Part shown: positions 15,564-26,129 of the stretch, one piece after another
How positions within the stretch are numbered: the stretch's first letter is position 1
Layout: the number at the start of each line of letters is the position of its first letter
DNA from: Mesorhizobium sp. L2C084A000
GTDB lineage: Bacteria; Pseudomonadota; Alphaproteobacteria; Rhizobiales; Rhizobiaceae
Length of the DNA stretch: 64,000 nt
Reading direction: 5' to 3'
Assembly (NCBI RefSeq): GCF_000502875.1
Contig: NZ_AYWX01000005.1
Span: forward strand, 44,192-108,191
Position numbers and translations under genes: made by a program
Notes under the pieces: generated by a model
Databases searched by the model: none
What the model was told of the DNA's origin: nothing
Seen by the model: the letters and a program-made list of their open reading frames with translations, nothing else

Positions 15564-16307
15564 TCAATCGCAGCAACTCGCCTGCCCCGCTTGCTTGCCC
15601 TGATGATATTCATCGTGCAGCCGCACCCAATCCATCAGTCCGTGATAGGGGCCGTTCTCGTTGCGGCCCTTCGGCGTCATGTCGAGATAGTCGTAGGCGC
15701 CGATCTGCGCCTCGCCGCCGCGGGCGCGCGACATGAAGGTGAGCAAGATGTCGCCGGTCTCGTCCCGGTAGAAAACGCTGGTGCCGGGAAGCTCCTTCGA
15801 TGTCCGTGGACGGGTCTCGAAATTGTAGGTGGTGTCGCCGGCGGCGATCTGCTTGTCGGTGAAGGAGACCTGCATGTCGAAGTTGAAATCCGAGGCATAG
15901 GACGACACCCAGTCGAACTTCCAGCCCATGCGCTGCTTGTAAGGCAGAAGTTCCGCCAGTGGGGCGCGCGAAACCACGACCAGCGACACGTCGTGATGCC
16001 GCAGATGCTGATTGGCGCCGTCGATATGGTCGGCAAGGAATGAGCAGCCCTCGCAATGATTGACGCAGCCCGGCCCGAACATGAAGTGATAGACGATCAG
16101 CTGGCTGTTGCCGGCAAGCAGGTCGGCCAGTCTCTTCGGCCCTTGCCCGGTCTCGAAGACATCGTCCTTCCGGATCTTCAGCCAGGGCAATTCACGCCGC
16201 TCAGCCGCGATCCGCTCGCGGAGCCGCGTCAGTTCCTTCTCGCGCGCCAGATGCGCCTTGTGCGCCTGGAACCGGTCTTCGCGCGAAACGACCTTGTTGC
16301 GATGCAT
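15564..16307 (-). CDS. DUF899 thioredoxin-like family protein
   Basis: 247 residues of the DUF899 family, predicted to have a thioredoxin-like fold. The region FMFGPGCVNHCEGCSFLADHIDG carries the conserved cysteines (C-x3-C-x2-C). The ending LHDEYHQ with a trailing SCCD is typical. The N-terminal 40 residues are charged and helical (KAHLAREKELTRLRERIAAERREL). It is cytosolic, with no signal peptide. Redox chemistry is likely from the fold, but no substrate is known. The start is the ATG at 16307, with GGGAGAGG upstream. Confidence 0.88.
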   Translation of the reverse strand: MHRNKVVSREDRFQAHKAHLAREKELTRLRERIAAERRELPWLKIRKDDVFETGQGPKRLADLLAGNSQLIVYHFMFGPGCVNHCEGCSFLADHIDGANQHLRHHDVSLVVVSRAPLAELLPYKQRMGWKFDWVSSYASDFNFDMQVSFTDKQIAAGDTTYNFETRPRTSKELPGTSVFYRDETGDILLTFMSRARGGEAQIGAYDYLDMTPKGRNENGPYHGLMDWVRLHDEYHQGKQAGQASCCD

Positions 16308-16420
16308 GAACCTCTCCCTGAAGTGTCATTCCAAGGACGTTCGGGATGAGCACAACCCGACATCGCCCGAGAGGAAATAAGGACGGAGAGGCTCCGCCCC
16401 AAGCCCGGCAAGTCACAAAC

Positions 16421-16448
16421 AAAAAACCCGGGCGCATCGGCCCGGGTT
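16421..16448 (-). terminator. Rho-independent terminator after the aldolase gene
   Basis: On the minus strand AACCCGGG and CCCGGGTT form an 8-bp stem around CCGATGCG, followed by a T6 run. It lies 25 bases past the aldolase stop and closes the glycolytic cluster. Confidence 0.85.
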
Positions 16449-16472
16449 CGAAGGAGGAAGAAAGGACTGTGG

Positions 16473-17498
16473 TCAGGCGGCCTGTTCCAGGCTCGCCTTC
16501 CATTTTCCGAGCGCTGCCAGATGGTTCATGTGGGCGCGATGGGTGAAGGCAGCCTGACCGGCGGCGACGTTCGAGGCCTTGCCGCTCCAGGCTTTCTGTG
16601 GCGCGGCCTGCAGCGCGCGACCATAGGAGAAGGTCAGCTTCCACGGGTGCGGCCCGATGGCGTTGATGGCGTTGAGGTTGGCGGTCGCTTCCTCGTCCTC
16701 CTGGCCGCCGGACAGGAAGGCGATGCCCGGCACGGCTGCCGGTACGGTTTCGCGGAACAGCTTTATAGTCTTTTCCGCGACTTCTTCAGGGCCACTCACC
16801 TTGCCTGATTTCCTGCCGGCCAGCACCATGTTCGGTTTCAGGATAGTACCTTCCAGCACGACGCGCGCCGCGTAGAGTTCGCTATAGAGCTTGAGCAAAA
16901 TCACCTTGCTGATCTCGTAGCATGTGTCGATGTCGTGGGCGCCATCCATCAGCACCTCCGGTTCGACGATCGGCACGATGCCGGCTTCCTGGCAAAGAGC
17001 GGCATAGCGGGCGAGCGCATGGGCGTTGGAGCCGATCGAGGTCCCCGAAGGCACGCCTTTGGCGACATCGATGTCGATCACCGCGCGCCATTTGGCGAAG
17101 CGGGCGCCGAGCTTGTAGTAGTCGGCAAGGCGCTCGCGCAGGCCATCGAGGCCTTCGGTGATGGTGTCGCCGGGAAACCTGGCCAGCGGCTTGGCGCCTG
17201 CATCGACCTTGATGCCGGGGATGGCGCCGGCCGCCTTGATGATGTCGACCAGCGGCGTGCCGTCGGCGGCCTTCTGGCGGATCGTCTCGTCATAGAGGAT
17301 GACGCCGGAGATGTAGCGGGTCATTGCCTCCCTGGTGCGGAACATCATCTCGCGGTAATCGCGGCGGCTGTCGGCTGTCGATTCGACGCCAATGACGTCG
17401 AAGCGCTTCTTGATGGTGCCCGAACTTTCGTCGGCGGCCAGCAGGCCCTTGCCATCGGCGACGATCGCAGCGGCAATGTCTTCGAGACGTTCGCTCAT
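16473..17498 (-). CDS. fbaB: Class I fructose-bisphosphate aldolase
   Basis: 341 residues, the length of bacterial copies of the eukaryotic-type class I aldolase. It cleaves fructose 1,6-bisphosphate through a lysine Schiff base. Visible marks are GKGLLAADESSGTIKKRF at the N-terminus, KWRAVIDI, IVPIVEPEVLMDGAHD, the Schiff-base region LEGTILKPNMVLAG (lysine in ILKPN) and AFLSGGQEDEEATANLNAIN. GGAGAAGCCACA precedes the ATG at 17498. It is the last gene of the tkt-gap-pgk-fba group and has a terminator. The symbol is a convention; fda or fbaB is used in other rhizobia. Confidence 0.95.
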   Translation of the reverse strand: MSERLEDIAAAIVADGKGLLAADESSGTIKKRFDVIGVESTADSRRDYREMMFRTREAMTRYISGVILYDETIRQKAADGTPLVDIIKAAGAIPGIKVDAGAKPLARFPGDTITEGLDGLRERLADYYKLGARFAKWRAVIDIDVAKGVPSGTSIGSNAHALARYAALCQEAGIVPIVEPEVLMDGAHDIDTCYEISKVILLKLYSELYAARVVLEGTILKPNMVLAGRKSGKVSGPEEVAEKTIKLFRETVPAAVPGIAFLSGGQEDEEATANLNAINAIGPHPWKLTFSYGRALQAAPQKAWSGKASNVAAGQAAFTHRAHMNHLAALGKWKASLEQAA

Positions 17499-17632
17499 TG
17501 TGGCTTCTCCTGAAACGGTTGTTCCGCGCTTAACGGAAGTCTACCGCCAAAGGAATGGCATCGGAAAGCTCGAATCGATTGAAAGCCTCGGGCGGCCTTG
17601 TTCGCTCTCCGAGTGTTGATCGCCTCGGAGCC

Positions 17633-18829
17633 TCAGCGCTTCAAGACGTCGACGCCGGGCAGCGGCTTGCCTTCCATCCATTCCAGGAAAGCGCCGCCGG
17701 CGGTCGAGACATAGGTGAAGTCGTCGGCGACGCCGGCATGGTTGAGCGCCGCCACCGTATCGCCACCGCCGGCGACCGAGACCAGCTTGCCGGCCTTGGT
17801 GCGCGACGCCGCGTGCTTGGCAGCTGCCACCGTCGCATGATCGAAGGGCGCGATCTCGAAGGCGCCGAGCGGGCCGTTCCAGACCAGTGTCGCGGCGCGG
17901 TCGATCCATTCGCCGATGGCCGTCACGGTTTTGGCGCCGACATCGAGGATCATGCCGTCGGCCGGCACATCCGATATAGCGACGGTCCCGCAGGCCGCGC
18001 CCGCCTTGAACTCCCTGGCGACGACGCCGTCGACCGGCAGGATGATGGCGCAGCCGGCCTCGGCCGCCTCGATCATGATCTGCTTGGCGGTCGCGGCGAG
18101 ATCATGCTCGCACAGCGATTTGCCGACATTGGTGCCACGCGCGGCAAGAAAGGTGTTGGCCATCCCGCCACCGATGACGAGGGCATCAACCTTCTTCACC
18201 AGGTTCATCAACAGATCGATCTTGGTCGAGACCTTGGCGCCGCCGACAATGGCGACGACCGGACGAACCGGTTTTCCCAAGCCCTTCTCCAGCGCCTCAA
18301 GCTCGGCTTGCATGGTGCGGCCGGCAAAAGCCGGCAACAGATGCGCCAGCCCCTCGGTCGACGAATGGGCGCGGTGCGCGGCGGAAAAGGCGTCGTTGAC
18401 GAAGATGTCGCCATTGGCGGCAAGCTTTTCGGTGAAGGCCGGATCGTTCTTTTCCTCGGCCTTGTAGAAGCGGGTGTTTTCAAGCAGCAGCACATCGCCC
18501 TTGTTCATGGCGGCGACGGCGCTTCCGGCCGTGTCGCCGACGCAATCCGAGGCGAAACCGACGGGACGGCCGAGCACGTCGGCTGTCGCCCTGGCGATAG
18601 GCTCCAGCGAGAATTCGGGCGAGGGGCCATCCTTGGGCCGGCCGAAATGGGCGAGCAGGATGACCTTGGCGCCCTTGGCCGATAGCTCGGCGATAGTCGG
18701 TGCGATGCGTTCGATGCGGGTGGCATCGGTGACTTTGCCCTCAGTGACAGGCACGTTGAGGTCGACGCGCACCAGCACGCGCTTGCCGCTGATGTTGCCG
18801 ATATCGTCGAGTGTCTTGAAGGCGGCCAT
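17633..18829 (-). CDS. pgk: Phosphoglycerate kinase
   Basis: 398 residues, the family length. It transfers phosphate from 1,3-bisphosphoglycerate to ADP. N-terminal substrate motif [13 protein letters not shown], then [13 protein letters not shown], the hinge and nucleotide loop [12 protein letters not shown], and the C-terminal GGGDTVAAL and [13 protein letters not shown] segments are all present. The ATG at 18829 follows AAAGGAACCCGC, so a longer in-frame extension is not needed. Gap to the aldolase gene is 134 bases, consistent with cotranscription. Confidence 0.97.
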   Translation of the reverse strand: MAAFKTLDDIGNISGKRVLVRVDLNVPVTEGKVTDATRIERIAPTIAELSAKGAKVILLAHFGRPKDGPSPEFSLEPIARATADVLGRPVGFASDCVGDTAGSAVAAMNKGDVLLLENTRFYKAEEKNDPAFTEKLAANGDIFVNDAFSAAHRAHSSTEGLAHLLPAFAGRTMQAELEALEKGLGKPVRPVVAIVGGAKVSTKIDLLMNLVKKVDALVIGGGMANTFLAARGTNVGKSLCEHDLAATAKQIMIEAAEAGCAIILPVDGVVAREFKAGAACGTVAISDVPADGMILDVGAKTVTAIGEWIDRAATLVWNGPLGAFEIAPFDHATVAAAKHAASRTKAGKLVSVAGGGDTVAALNHAGVADDFTYVSTAGGAFLEWMEGKPLPGVDVLKR

Positions 18830-18975
18830 GCGGGTTCCTTTCGCGAAAAACCGGGGGACCATACCCCGCATCGGTGACGATGCAAGGCTTAGGGCGCGCT
18901 CGAACCGAAATTTTGAACTGGGTACGATCTTGCGCCGGCAGGGCGGATGAATGGCAGCGCTCAATAGCGGTTTTG

Positions 18976-20865
18976 TCAGCTTTCGGTTGCTGCCTTTTCC
19001 GGCGCCGGCTCCGGGGCCGGCTTTTCGTCCGCCCGCGCCTCGGTCTCCTGCGTCTCGGTCGGCTTGCGCCAGTTGCGGATGAAGGCGGAAAGACGGTCGC
19101 CGATTTCGCCGGCGCTGAGGAAGACCGGCACCCGCGCCACCGGCGCGGTCGGCTCGAAAGACAGACCGAGGCCTATGATCTTGCCCTTGTCGTCGACGTC
19201 GCGGACGATCAGTTCTATCGGGCCGAGCAGGACGCGGTCGGCATATTCGGCATGGCCGCCGAGCCGCGCCGTGACCAGCGCGCCAACGGTGAGCTTTTGC
19301 TCCGCTTCGGTCAGGCCTGGCGTATAGGCCGCTTCCAGTTCAGCGGCGGAGCGCGCGGGGTCGACCGCGAAGGCACCGAAGAAATCGGCATCCTCGGGAT
19401 CGACCACGGCACGGCTCGCGAACAGCTTGTCGAGCAGGCGCGGATAGCGGTCCGGCACGAAAATATAGACCTGGTCGCCGGCGGCGAGCCGGCCCATGTC
19501 CTGGAAGCGCATCGAGCGGCCGTCGCGCAGCACCAGCGAGGGCCGCGCCCAGCGTGGGATCCGCTCGCCGCGCGCCACCGGGCTGCCGTGTGCAACGCGA
19601 TAGGCAAGAAGCTCGTGATGGGCCGAGCCCGGCAATTCAAGCTCGACCTTGTCCAGCGGTCCGAGCCGTGCCGGCACGATCAGACCGAGGCGGCGCGCCA
19701 GCGGTCCGACCGTCCAGCCCTGGATGACCAGCGACACGAGCACGATGATGAAGGCGGTGTTGAAGATGACACGGCCGTTTTCCAGGCCGCCGAGCAGCGG
19801 GGTGATGGCGAGCAGGATCGACACCGCGCCGCGCAGGCCGACCCACGAGATGAAGGCGACTTCGGGGCGCGGCAGACGGAACGGGATCAGGCAGAGCCAG
19901 ACGGCGACTGGCCGCGCCACGAACATCAGGAATAGGCCGAGCAGCACCGCCGGCACCATGATCGCCGGAAACTGCGACGGCGTCGCGAACAGGCCGAGGA
20001 TGAGGAACATGATGATCTGCGCCAGCCACGACATGCCGTCCTGGAAACGCTTGAGGATGGTGACGGCTCGGATGTCGGAATTGCCGGCGATAAGGCCGGC
20101 GATATACACCGCCAGGAAGCCTGAGCCGCCAATGGCGCCGGCTGCTGCAAACACCATCAGCGACAAGGTCAGCACGAAGATCGGCAGCAGGCCGTGGTCG
20201 AGATTGAGCCGGTCGACGAGGCGCACGATGGCGAGACCGCCCAGCACGCCTACGATTGCACCGAGGCCCATGTTGAGGAGGAAGCCGAGAAACAGGCTGG
20301 TGACCAGAACATTGGTCTCGGGGTTGGCGTGGGCGGCGATGATCTCTACCAGCGTGATGGTCAGGAAGATGGCGATCGGGTCGTTGGTGCCGGATTCCAC
20401 CTCCAGCGTCGAGCGCACGCGTTCGCGCAGATTGATCTCGCCGGCTCGCAACAGGAAGAACACGGCCGCCGCATCTGTGGAGGCGACGGCAGCCCCGAGC
20501 AGGAAGGATTCCAGCCAGGTGAGATCGAGCAGATAATGGGCGGCGACGCCGAACAGGCCGGTGGTGACAAGCACGCCGAAGGTCGCCAGCGACAAAGCCG
20601 GGCCTGCAGCCTGCCGCAAGGCGTTGAGCGGCGTGCCGAAACCGGAATCGAACAGGATGACCGCCAGCGCCAGTGAGCCGGCAAAATAAGCGATGCGGGC
20701 GTTGTCGAACTGGATGCCGAGACCATCAGTGCCGGTGGCGAGGCCAATGCAGAGAAACAGGAGCAGAAGAGGGGCGCCGAAGCGGAAGGCGATCAGGCTC
20801 GAAAACGCGGCGGCGACGACAAGCGCTGTGCCGACCAGCGTGACGAGATAGATCGCATGCTCCAT
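18976..20865 (-). CDS. Potassium/proton antiporter, CPA1 NhaP2/CvrA type
   Basis: 629 residues. The N-terminal 390 residues hold about 12 membrane helices of a CPA1 exchanger, with the ion-site region [20 protein letters not shown] and [13 protein letters not shown], and [13 protein letters not shown] near helix 10. The C-terminal cytosolic part carries TrkA_C/CorC-like regulatory segments ([28 protein letters not shown]) and ends in a Pro/Ala/Glu-rich tail. It should exchange K+ or Na+ for protons at the inner membrane. It sits between gap and pgk on the same strand, an unusual place, after the gap terminator. Confidence 0.9.
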   Translation of the reverse strand: MEHAIYLVTLVGTALVVAAAFSSLIAFRFGAPLLLLFLCIGLATGTDGLGIQFDNARIAYFAGSLALAVILFDSGFGTPLNALRQAAGPALSLATFGVLVTTGLFGVAAHYLLDLTWLESFLLGAAVASTDAAAVFFLLRAGEINLRERVRSTLEVESGTNDPIAIFLTITLVEIIAAHANPETNVLVTSLFLGFLLNMGLGAIVGVLGGLAIVRLVDRLNLDHGLLPIFVLTLSLMVFAAAGAIGGSGFLAVYIAGLIAGNSDIRAVTILKRFQDGMSWLAQIIMFLILGLFATPSQFPAIMVPAVLLGLFLMFVARPVAVWLCLIPFRLPRPEVAFISWVGLRGAVSILLAITPLLGGLENGRVIFNTAFIIVLVSLVIQGWTVGPLARRLGLIVPARLGPLDKVELELPGSAHHELLAYRVAHGSPVARGERIPRWARPSLVLRDGRSMRFQDMGRLAAGDQVYIFVPDRYPRLLDKLFASRAVVDPEDADFFGAFAVDPARSAAELEAAYTPGLTEAEQKLTVGALVTARLGGHAEYADRVLLGPIELIVRDVDDKGKIIGLGLSFEPTAPVARVPVFLSAGEIGDRLSAFIRNWRKPTETQETEARADEKPAPEPAPEKAATES

Positions 20866-21029
20866 CCTGAAATCAGCCCCTCAAATTCGTCTGTCTCCTG
20901 CTTTGCGAGAGAGTGGGGCGAAGACGTGACCAGTGCAAGGCGGCAGGGTGGCTTTTTGGCCTATGCCGCTGATTTTTGGATGTTTTGGCGTCCAGGACAC
21001 AATTTGGAAAGGCGCAAGCTGCGCTCATG

Positions 21030-21056
21030 AAAAACGCCCGGGCAAAGCCGGGCGTT
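21030..21056 (-). terminator. Rho-independent terminator after gap
   Basis: Minus-strand stem AACGCCCGG/CCGGGCGTT with a 6-base loop and a T5 run, 28 bases past the gap stop. It separates gap from the downstream antiporter gene. Confidence 0.85.
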
Positions 21057-21083
21057 CCAAGTCTCGAAAAGAGAGTTTTGTGA

Positions 21084-22094
21084 TCAGGCGATGGTCTTGC
21101 CGAAGGCGACCGATGTGTCGCCCATGCGGTTGGAGAAACCCCATTCATTGTCGTACCAGGACAGCACCGACACGAAGTTGCCGTCCATCACCTTGGTCTG
21201 GTCGAGCGCCATGATCGAGGAGCGCGGATCGTGGTTGAAGTCGATCGACACGTTCGGGTGATGGGTGACGCCGAGAATGCCCTTGAGCTTGCCGTTGGAG
21301 GCGGCGATCACCGCGTCGTTGATCTCCTGCACCGTGGTCGACCGCTTGGCGATGAACTTGAAATCGACGACCGAGACGTTCGGGGTCGGCACGCGGATCG
21401 AGATGCCGTCGAGCTTGCCCTTGAGGTCGGGCAGCACCAGTCCGATCGCCTTGGCGGCACCGGTCGAGGTCGGGATCTGCGACAGGGCAGCGGCGCGGGC
21501 GCGGTAGAGATCCTTGTGCATGGTGTCCAGCGTCGGCTGGTCGCCGGTGTAGGAATGGATCGTCGTCATCATGCCCTTTTCGATGCCGACCGTCTCGTGC
21601 AGCACGGCTGCCAGCGGCGCCAGGCAGTTGGTGGTGCAAGAGGCATTCGAGATGACGATATGGTCCTTGGTCAACTGGTCGTGGTTGATGCCGTAGACCA
21701 CGGTGAGGTCGGCGCCTTCGGCCGGGGCCGAAACGATGACGCGCTTGGCGCCGGCGGTCAGGTGTGCCGCTGCCTTGTCACGGGCGGTGAAGATGCCGGT
21801 GCATTCGAGCGCGATGTCGATGCCGAGTTCCTTCCACGGCAGCTGGGTCGGATCCTTGATCGCGGTGACCTTGAACGTTTCCTTGCCGACGGTGATCTGG
21901 TCGCCGGAAACTGAAACTTCATGCGGGAAGCGGCCATGCACGCTGTCATAGCGCAACAGGTGCGCATTGGTCTCGACCGGGCCGAGGTCGTTGACGGCGA
22001 CGACGTCGATGTCCTTGCGGCCGGATTCATGGATGGCGCGCAGGATGTTGCGGCCGATGCGGCCGAATCCGTTGATGGCAACTCTGACGGTCAT
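21084..22094 (-). CDS. gap: Glyceraldehyde-3-phosphate dehydrogenase, type I
   Basis: 336 residues. It oxidises glyceraldehyde 3-phosphate to 1,3-bisphosphoglycerate. The NAD-binding start VRVAINGFGRIGRNILRAI and catalytic SNASCTTNCLAPLA (active-site cysteine) are intact, with HSYTGDQPTLDT and WYDNEWGFSNRMGDT following. It is preceded by GGGAGAGAATT at the ATG at 22094. The upstream gap to transketolase (22095-22247) contains an AT-rich palindrome (GATTTAAATC at 22181-22190), which may be regulatory. Confidence 0.97.
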   Translation of the reverse strand: MTVRVAINGFGRIGRNILRAIHESGRKDIDVVAVNDLGPVETNAHLLRYDSVHGRFPHEVSVSGDQITVGKETFKVTAIKDPTQLPWKELGIDIALECTGIFTARDKAAAHLTAGAKRVIVSAPAEGADLTVVYGINHDQLTKDHIVISNASCTTNCLAPLAAVLHETVGIEKGMMTTIHSYTGDQPTLDTMHKDLYRARAAALSQIPTSTGAAKAIGLVLPDLKGKLDGISIRVPTPNVSVVDFKFIAKRSTTVQEINDAVIAASNGKLKGILGVTHHPNVSIDFNHDPRSSIMALDQTKVMDGNFVSVLSWYDNEWGFSNRMGDTSVAFGKTIA

Positions 22095-22247
22095 AATTCT
22101 CTCCCTGGGAGTTGGAGGGCGGATGAGGGTCCGCAGTTTCATAGCTGTGGAAGCAGAAAGAATCCAGCCGCAGTGGCGTGGATTTAAATCGATTAAGTTG
22201 GGCCGGCCCGGCGAGACCGCCTTACGCGATTTCGCCGAACCTTGAAC

Positions 22248-24239
22248 CTATTTGGTAAGCAGGCGGGCTTCCGCCGCCTTGGCCGCGGCTTCGGCGGTAA
22301 TGCCGAAATGCGGATAGAGTTGCTCGATCGTGCCCGAGGCGCCGAAGCCTGTCATGCCGACGAAGATGCCGTCGGAGCCGATCAGATGATCCCAGCCCTG
22401 GCGTATGCCGGCTTCGATCGCCATCTTGATTGGCGCGTTGCCGATCGTTTTCTTGCGGTAGTCGTCGCTCTGCTGGTCGAACAGTTCGAAGCAGGGCACC
22501 GAGACGACGCGGGTGGGATGGCCGTGCTTTTCCAGCAGGTCGCGGGCGCCGAGTGCGATCTCGACCTCGGAGCCGGTGGCGAAGATCGTCACCGTTGCCT
22601 CGCCGCTGGCGGCAGCCAGCTCATAGGCACCCTGGCTGCTCAAGTTGTTGGCAACGAATTCGTTGCGTACCGTCGGCAGGTTCTGGCGGGTAAGCGCCAA
22701 CGTCGACGGCGTCTTTTCCGACTCCAGGGCGATCTGCCAGCATTCAGCGGTTTCCACGGCGTCGGCCGGGCGGAAGACATTGTGATTGGGAATGGCGCGC
22801 AATGCGGCCAGATGCTCGACCGGCTGGTGGGTCGGGCCGTCTTCGCCCAGACCGATGGAATCATGGGTCATGACGAAGATCGAGCGGATGCCCATCAGCG
22901 AGGCGAGCCGCATCGACGGACGGGCATAGTCGGAGAAGCACATGAAGGTGCCGCCATAGGCGATGAGGCCGCCATGCAGCGTCAGGCCGTTGATCGCGGC
23001 GGCCATGCCGTGCTCGCGGATGCCGTAGTGGACATAGCGCTGGCCATAGTCGTCCGACGTGATGTTCTTGGTCTGGCTGGTCTTGGTGTTGTTGGAGCCG
23101 GTCAGGTCGGCGGAGCCGCCGATGCTCTCGGGCACGGCGCCGTTGATGACCTCCAGCGCCATCTCGGAAGACTTGCGGGTGGCGACCTTCGGCTTGTCGG
23201 CCGACAGCTTCTTCTTGTAGTCGGCGATGACGGCGTCGAAATTGGACGGCAGCTTGCCGCTGATGCGGCGCTCGAACTCGGCCTTCAGCTTGGCGTCGGC
23301 CTTGGCCAGGCGGCCTTCCCAGTCTGTACGCGCCTTGACGCCGGCCTTGCCGGCGGTGCGCCAGGCGTCGAGAATGTCGGCTGGAATCTCGAAGGGCGGC
23401 GAATCCCAGTTGAAGAACTTGCGCGCGCCGGCGATTTCGTCGGCGCCCAGAGGGGAGCCGTGCGCCTTGTTGGTGCCGGCCTTGGTTGGTGCGCCGAAGC
23501 CGATGGTCGTCTTGCAGGCGATCATCGTCGGCTTGTCGGAATGGCGGGCAGCTTCGATGGCATAAGCGATGGCTTCCGGATCGGTGCCGTCGATGTGGAT
23601 GGCATTCCAGCCGGAGGCCTGGAAGCGGGCGACCTGATCGGTGTTGTCGGACAGCGAGACCGGGCCGTCGATCGAGATGTCGTTGTTGTCCCAGAAGACG
23701 ATCAGCTTGTTGAGCTTGAGATGGCCGGCAAGCGCGATGGCTTCCTGGGAAACACCTTCCATCAGGCAGCCGTCGCCGGCCAGCACATAGGTGTAATGAT
23801 CGACGAGATCGTTGCCGAAGGCGGCGTTCATGATGCGCTCGCCGAGCGCGAAGCCGACCGAATTGGCGAGACCCTGGCCGAGCGGGCCCGTCGTCGTCTC
23901 TATGCCGGTGGCATGGCCATATTCGGGATGGCCGGCGGTCTTCGAGCCCAACTGACGGAAGTGCTTGATCTGGTCGAGGGTCATGTCTTCGTAGCCGGTC
24001 AGATGCAGCAGCGAATAGAGCAGCATTGAGCCATGGCCGGCCGACAGGATGAAACGGTCGCGATCGGCCCAGTGCGGGGCCTTGGGATCATATTTCAGGA
24101 AGCGCGTGAACAGCACCGTGGCGATATCGGCGCAGCCCATGGGCAGGCCTGGATGGCCGGAATTTGCCTTCTCGACGGCGTCCATGGAGAGAAAGCGGAT
24201 CGCATTGGCCATCCGGTCATGTTGTTCACGCGACGTCAT
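22248..24239 (-). CDS. tkt: Transketolase
   Basis: 663 residues, full-length transketolase, a thiamine diphosphate enzyme of the pentose phosphate and Calvin-type pathways. The N-terminal ThDP domain has [31 protein letters not shown], and the ThDP motif GDGCLMEG...LIVFWDNN. The Pyr domain has [11 protein letters not shown] and [22 protein letters not shown]. The ATG at 24239 has GGAGG just upstream. It heads the tkt-gap-(antiporter)-pgk-fba run. The 263-base gap to the divergent DUF4164 gene contains CATTAGCGTTAGCA (24374-24387), a possible LacI-type half-symmetric site. Confidence 0.97.
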   Translation of the reverse strand: MTSREQHDRMANAIRFLSMDAVEKANSGHPGLPMGCADIATVLFTRFLKYDPKAPHWADRDRFILSAGHGSMLLYSLLHLTGYEDMTLDQIKHFRQLGSKTAGHPEYGHATGIETTTGPLGQGLANSVGFALGERIMNAAFGNDLVDHYTYVLAGDGCLMEGVSQEAIALAGHLKLNKLIVFWDNNDISIDGPVSLSDNTDQVARFQASGWNAIHIDGTDPEAIAYAIEAARHSDKPTMIACKTTIGFGAPTKAGTNKAHGSPLGADEIAGARKFFNWDSPPFEIPADILDAWRTAGKAGVKARTDWEGRLAKADAKLKAEFERRISGKLPSNFDAVIADYKKKLSADKPKVATRKSSEMALEVINGAVPESIGGSADLTGSNNTKTSQTKNITSDDYGQRYVHYGIREHGMAAAINGLTLHGGLIAYGGTFMCFSDYARPSMRLASLMGIRSIFVMTHDSIGLGEDGPTHQPVEHLAALRAIPNHNVFRPADAVETAECWQIALESEKTPSTLALTRQNLPTVRNEFVANNLSSQGAYELAAASGEATVTIFATGSEVEIALGARDLLEKHGHPTRVVSVPCFELFDQQSDDYRKKTIGNAPIKMAIEAGIRQGWDHLIGSDGIFVGMTGFGASGTIEQLYPHFGITAEAAAKAAEARLLTK

Positions 24240-24502
24240 GGTTCCTCCAGAAGTGGGGGTTTGGGGGCTTGGGAGAGCCCTTGAAAAGGGTGCGCGACAC
24301 ATAGCAGGCGCGGGCTTTTAGTCAACAAATCGGGTGCACATTTGCCGGTCTTGTGATGCCGGCGGCGGGTCTACATTAGCGTTAGCAGGGGACAGTCGCG
24401 AGAGCTTTATTGACGTTGCCTTCACCCGGTGCCTAATGTTTCAGGGATAACGCGTTCTGAACGTGAACGATTCGGTGATGGGCAGGGCACAGGACGAAGG
24501 CC

Positions 24503-24775
24503 ATGACCGGGGAAGCCACACTCAAGGAAGTCATCGCGAGGCTGGGCAAGGCCATCGAGGGGCTGGAAAACGCCGTCGCGGCCAAGCTTGAGCATGAACG
24601 CGACTACTCCGAAGCCGAGGCCGAGGTGCAGCGGATGAATGCCGACCGCTCGCGGCTGGCGCAGGAACTCGATAATTCCGAAGCGCGCGCCGAACGGCTG
24701 GAAGATGCCAACAAGGAAGTCTCGCGACGTTTGGTGACTGCCATGGAAACCATCCGCGCCGTGTTGGACAGATAG
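24503..24775 (+). CDS. DUF4164 family coiled-coil protein
   Basis: 90 residues, almost wholly heptad-like and rich in E, A, L and R, from LKEVIARLGKAIEGLENAV to SRRLVTAMETIRAVLDR. This is the DUF4164 family, encoded directly upstream of zapA across Rhizobiales. The role is unknown; linkage suggests involvement with ZapA or the division ring. GACGAAGG lies before the ATG. Only 11 bases separate it from zapA, so the two are cotranscribed. Confidence 0.88.
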   Translation: MTGEATLKEVIARLGKAIEGLENAVAAKLEHERDYSEAEAEVQRMNADRSRLAQELDNSEARAERLEDANKEVSRRLVTAMETIRAVLDR

Positions 24776-24786
24776 GAGCTGGCCCG

Positions 24787-25152
24787 ATGGCACAGGTCAC
24801 GGTTTCAATCGACGGCAAGCAGTATCGCATGGCCTGCGACGAGGGCCAGGAAGAGCATCTGATCGACCTTGCCGAACGCTTCGACCGCTATGTTTCACAC
24901 CTGAAGGACTCGTTCGGCGAGATCGGCGATCAGCGGCTGACCGTGATGGCCGGCATCATGGTGATGGATGAACTCTCGGAGTTGCAGAAACGCGTCAAGG
25001 GCATGGAAAGCGAAGTGCTGACCCTGCGCAAGACCCGCGACGAGGCTCTGACCAAGGCCGACAAAAGCGATAGCGTGCTGACCAACGCGCTCGGCGCGCT
25101 GGCACAGCGCATGGAAGACCTGACTGTGACGCTGGCGGTCAACAAATCCTGA
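24787..25152 (+). CDS. zapA: Cell division protein ZapA
   Basis: 121 residues. ZapA binds FtsZ and stabilises the division ring. The N-terminal globular part (VTVSIDGKQYRMACDEGQEEHLIDLAERFDRYV) is the family signature, followed by a coiled coil that mediates tetramer formation. TAGGAGCTGGCCC supplies the ribosome-binding site, and the gene is coupled to the DUF4164 gene. The following 221 bases have no ORF; a 6S RNA, which in many bacteria lies after zapA, was looked for but not recognised. Confidence 0.93.
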   Translation: MAQVTVSIDGKQYRMACDEGQEEHLIDLAERFDRYVSHLKDSFGEIGDQRLTVMAGIMVMDELSELQKRVKGMESEVLTLRKTRDEALTKADKSDSVLTNALGALAQRMEDLTVTLAVNKS

Positions 25153-25373
25153 GGCAGAACCTTTCCTGTCCAGCCCAACAGGCTCTCATATGCGCGCCGC
25201 GTATTCGGCAGCATAAAAATGCTCGCCTGCCGCCGACAAGAGTTTCATATTATCTTGCAGCCACGATTTTTGCGCTAAGATGCAACGATGCCGGGCGGGA
25301 CAGCTTGATGTCGGCGTGATTGCCGCGTGCTGTTCCTCGCTGCCGACGGTTCCGTTTACAGGGGAGATGTACC

Positions 25374-26033
25374 ATGAGCCTTCGTATCAACGACATTGCG
25401 CCGGATTTTACCGCCGAGACCACGCAAGGGACGATCAAATTCCATGACTGGATCGGTGACGGTTGGGCGATCCTGTTCAGTCACCCGAAGAATTTCACGC
25501 CGGTCTGCACGACCGAGCTTGGCACGATGGCCGGGCTCGAAGGCGAGTTCAAGAAGCGCAATGTCAAGATCATCGGCATTTCGGTCGATCCGGTCGAAAG
25601 TCACGGCAAGTGGCAGGACGACATCAAGACGGCGACCGGTCATTCGGTGAGCTACCCGCTGATCGGCGACAAGGACCTCAAGGTCGCCAAGCTCTACGAC
25701 ATGCTGCCGGGCGGTGCCGGCGAGACGTCGGAGGGCCGTACGCCGGCCGACAATGCCACGGTGCGCTCGGTCTACGTCATCGGATCTGACAAGAAGATCA
25801 AGCTGGTGCTGACCTACCCGATGACCACGGGGCGCAATTTCGATGAGATCCTGCGCGCGGTCGATTCCATGCAGCTCACCGCCAAGCACCAGGTGGCGAC
25901 ACCGGCGAATTGGAAGCAGGGCGAGGACGTTATCATCACCGCTGCTGTCTCCAACGAAGACGCGATCAAGCGCTTCGGCGCCTACGAGACCATTTTGCCC
26001 TATCTGCGGAAGACCAAGCAGCCATCGGCCTGA
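25374..26033 (+). CDS. 1-Cys-type peroxiredoxin (Prx6/AhpC-TSA family)
   Basis: 219 residues, the size of Prx6-type enzymes, which reduce peroxides in the cytosol. The peroxidatic motif is HPKNFTPVCTTELGTMAGL with the reactive cysteine near residue 45. The Prx6-type C-terminal domain is present (RAVDSMQLTAKHQVATPANWKQGEDVII). No second resolving cysteine in the usual 2-Cys position is seen. AGGGGAGATGTACC precedes the ATG at 25374. The next gene, a metallo-beta-lactamase-fold hydrolase, follows in the same direction after about 100 bases. Confidence 0.94.
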   Translation: MSLRINDIAPDFTAETTQGTIKFHDWIGDGWAILFSHPKNFTPVCTTELGTMAGLEGEFKKRNVKIIGISVDPVESHGKWQDDIKTATGHSVSYPLIGDKDLKVAKLYDMLPGGAGETSEGRTPADNATVRSVYVIGSDKKIKLVLTYPMTTGRNFDEILRAVDSMQLTAKHQVATPANWKQGEDVIITAAVSNEDAIKRFGAYETILPYLRKTKQPSA

Positions 26034-26129
26034 TCCCAGGCGCTTCGGAGCGATCTTTGGCCTTCTCGCCCTTGCGAGCCAAGTGATACTTGACTGCCGC
26101 ACCCGAGCGGACAACCATGCTCCTCTCGG

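Noticed and set aside
22181-24387. LacI-type operators at gap (22181-22197) and tkt (24374-24387)
   Set aside because: The sequences are partly symmetric around CG but fit no consensus well and do not match each other; kept only as remarks in the gene entries.
25153-25373. 6S RNA after zapA
   Set aside because: This is the usual location in many bacteria, but no extended hairpin with a central bubble could be made out by eye, so it is not listed.
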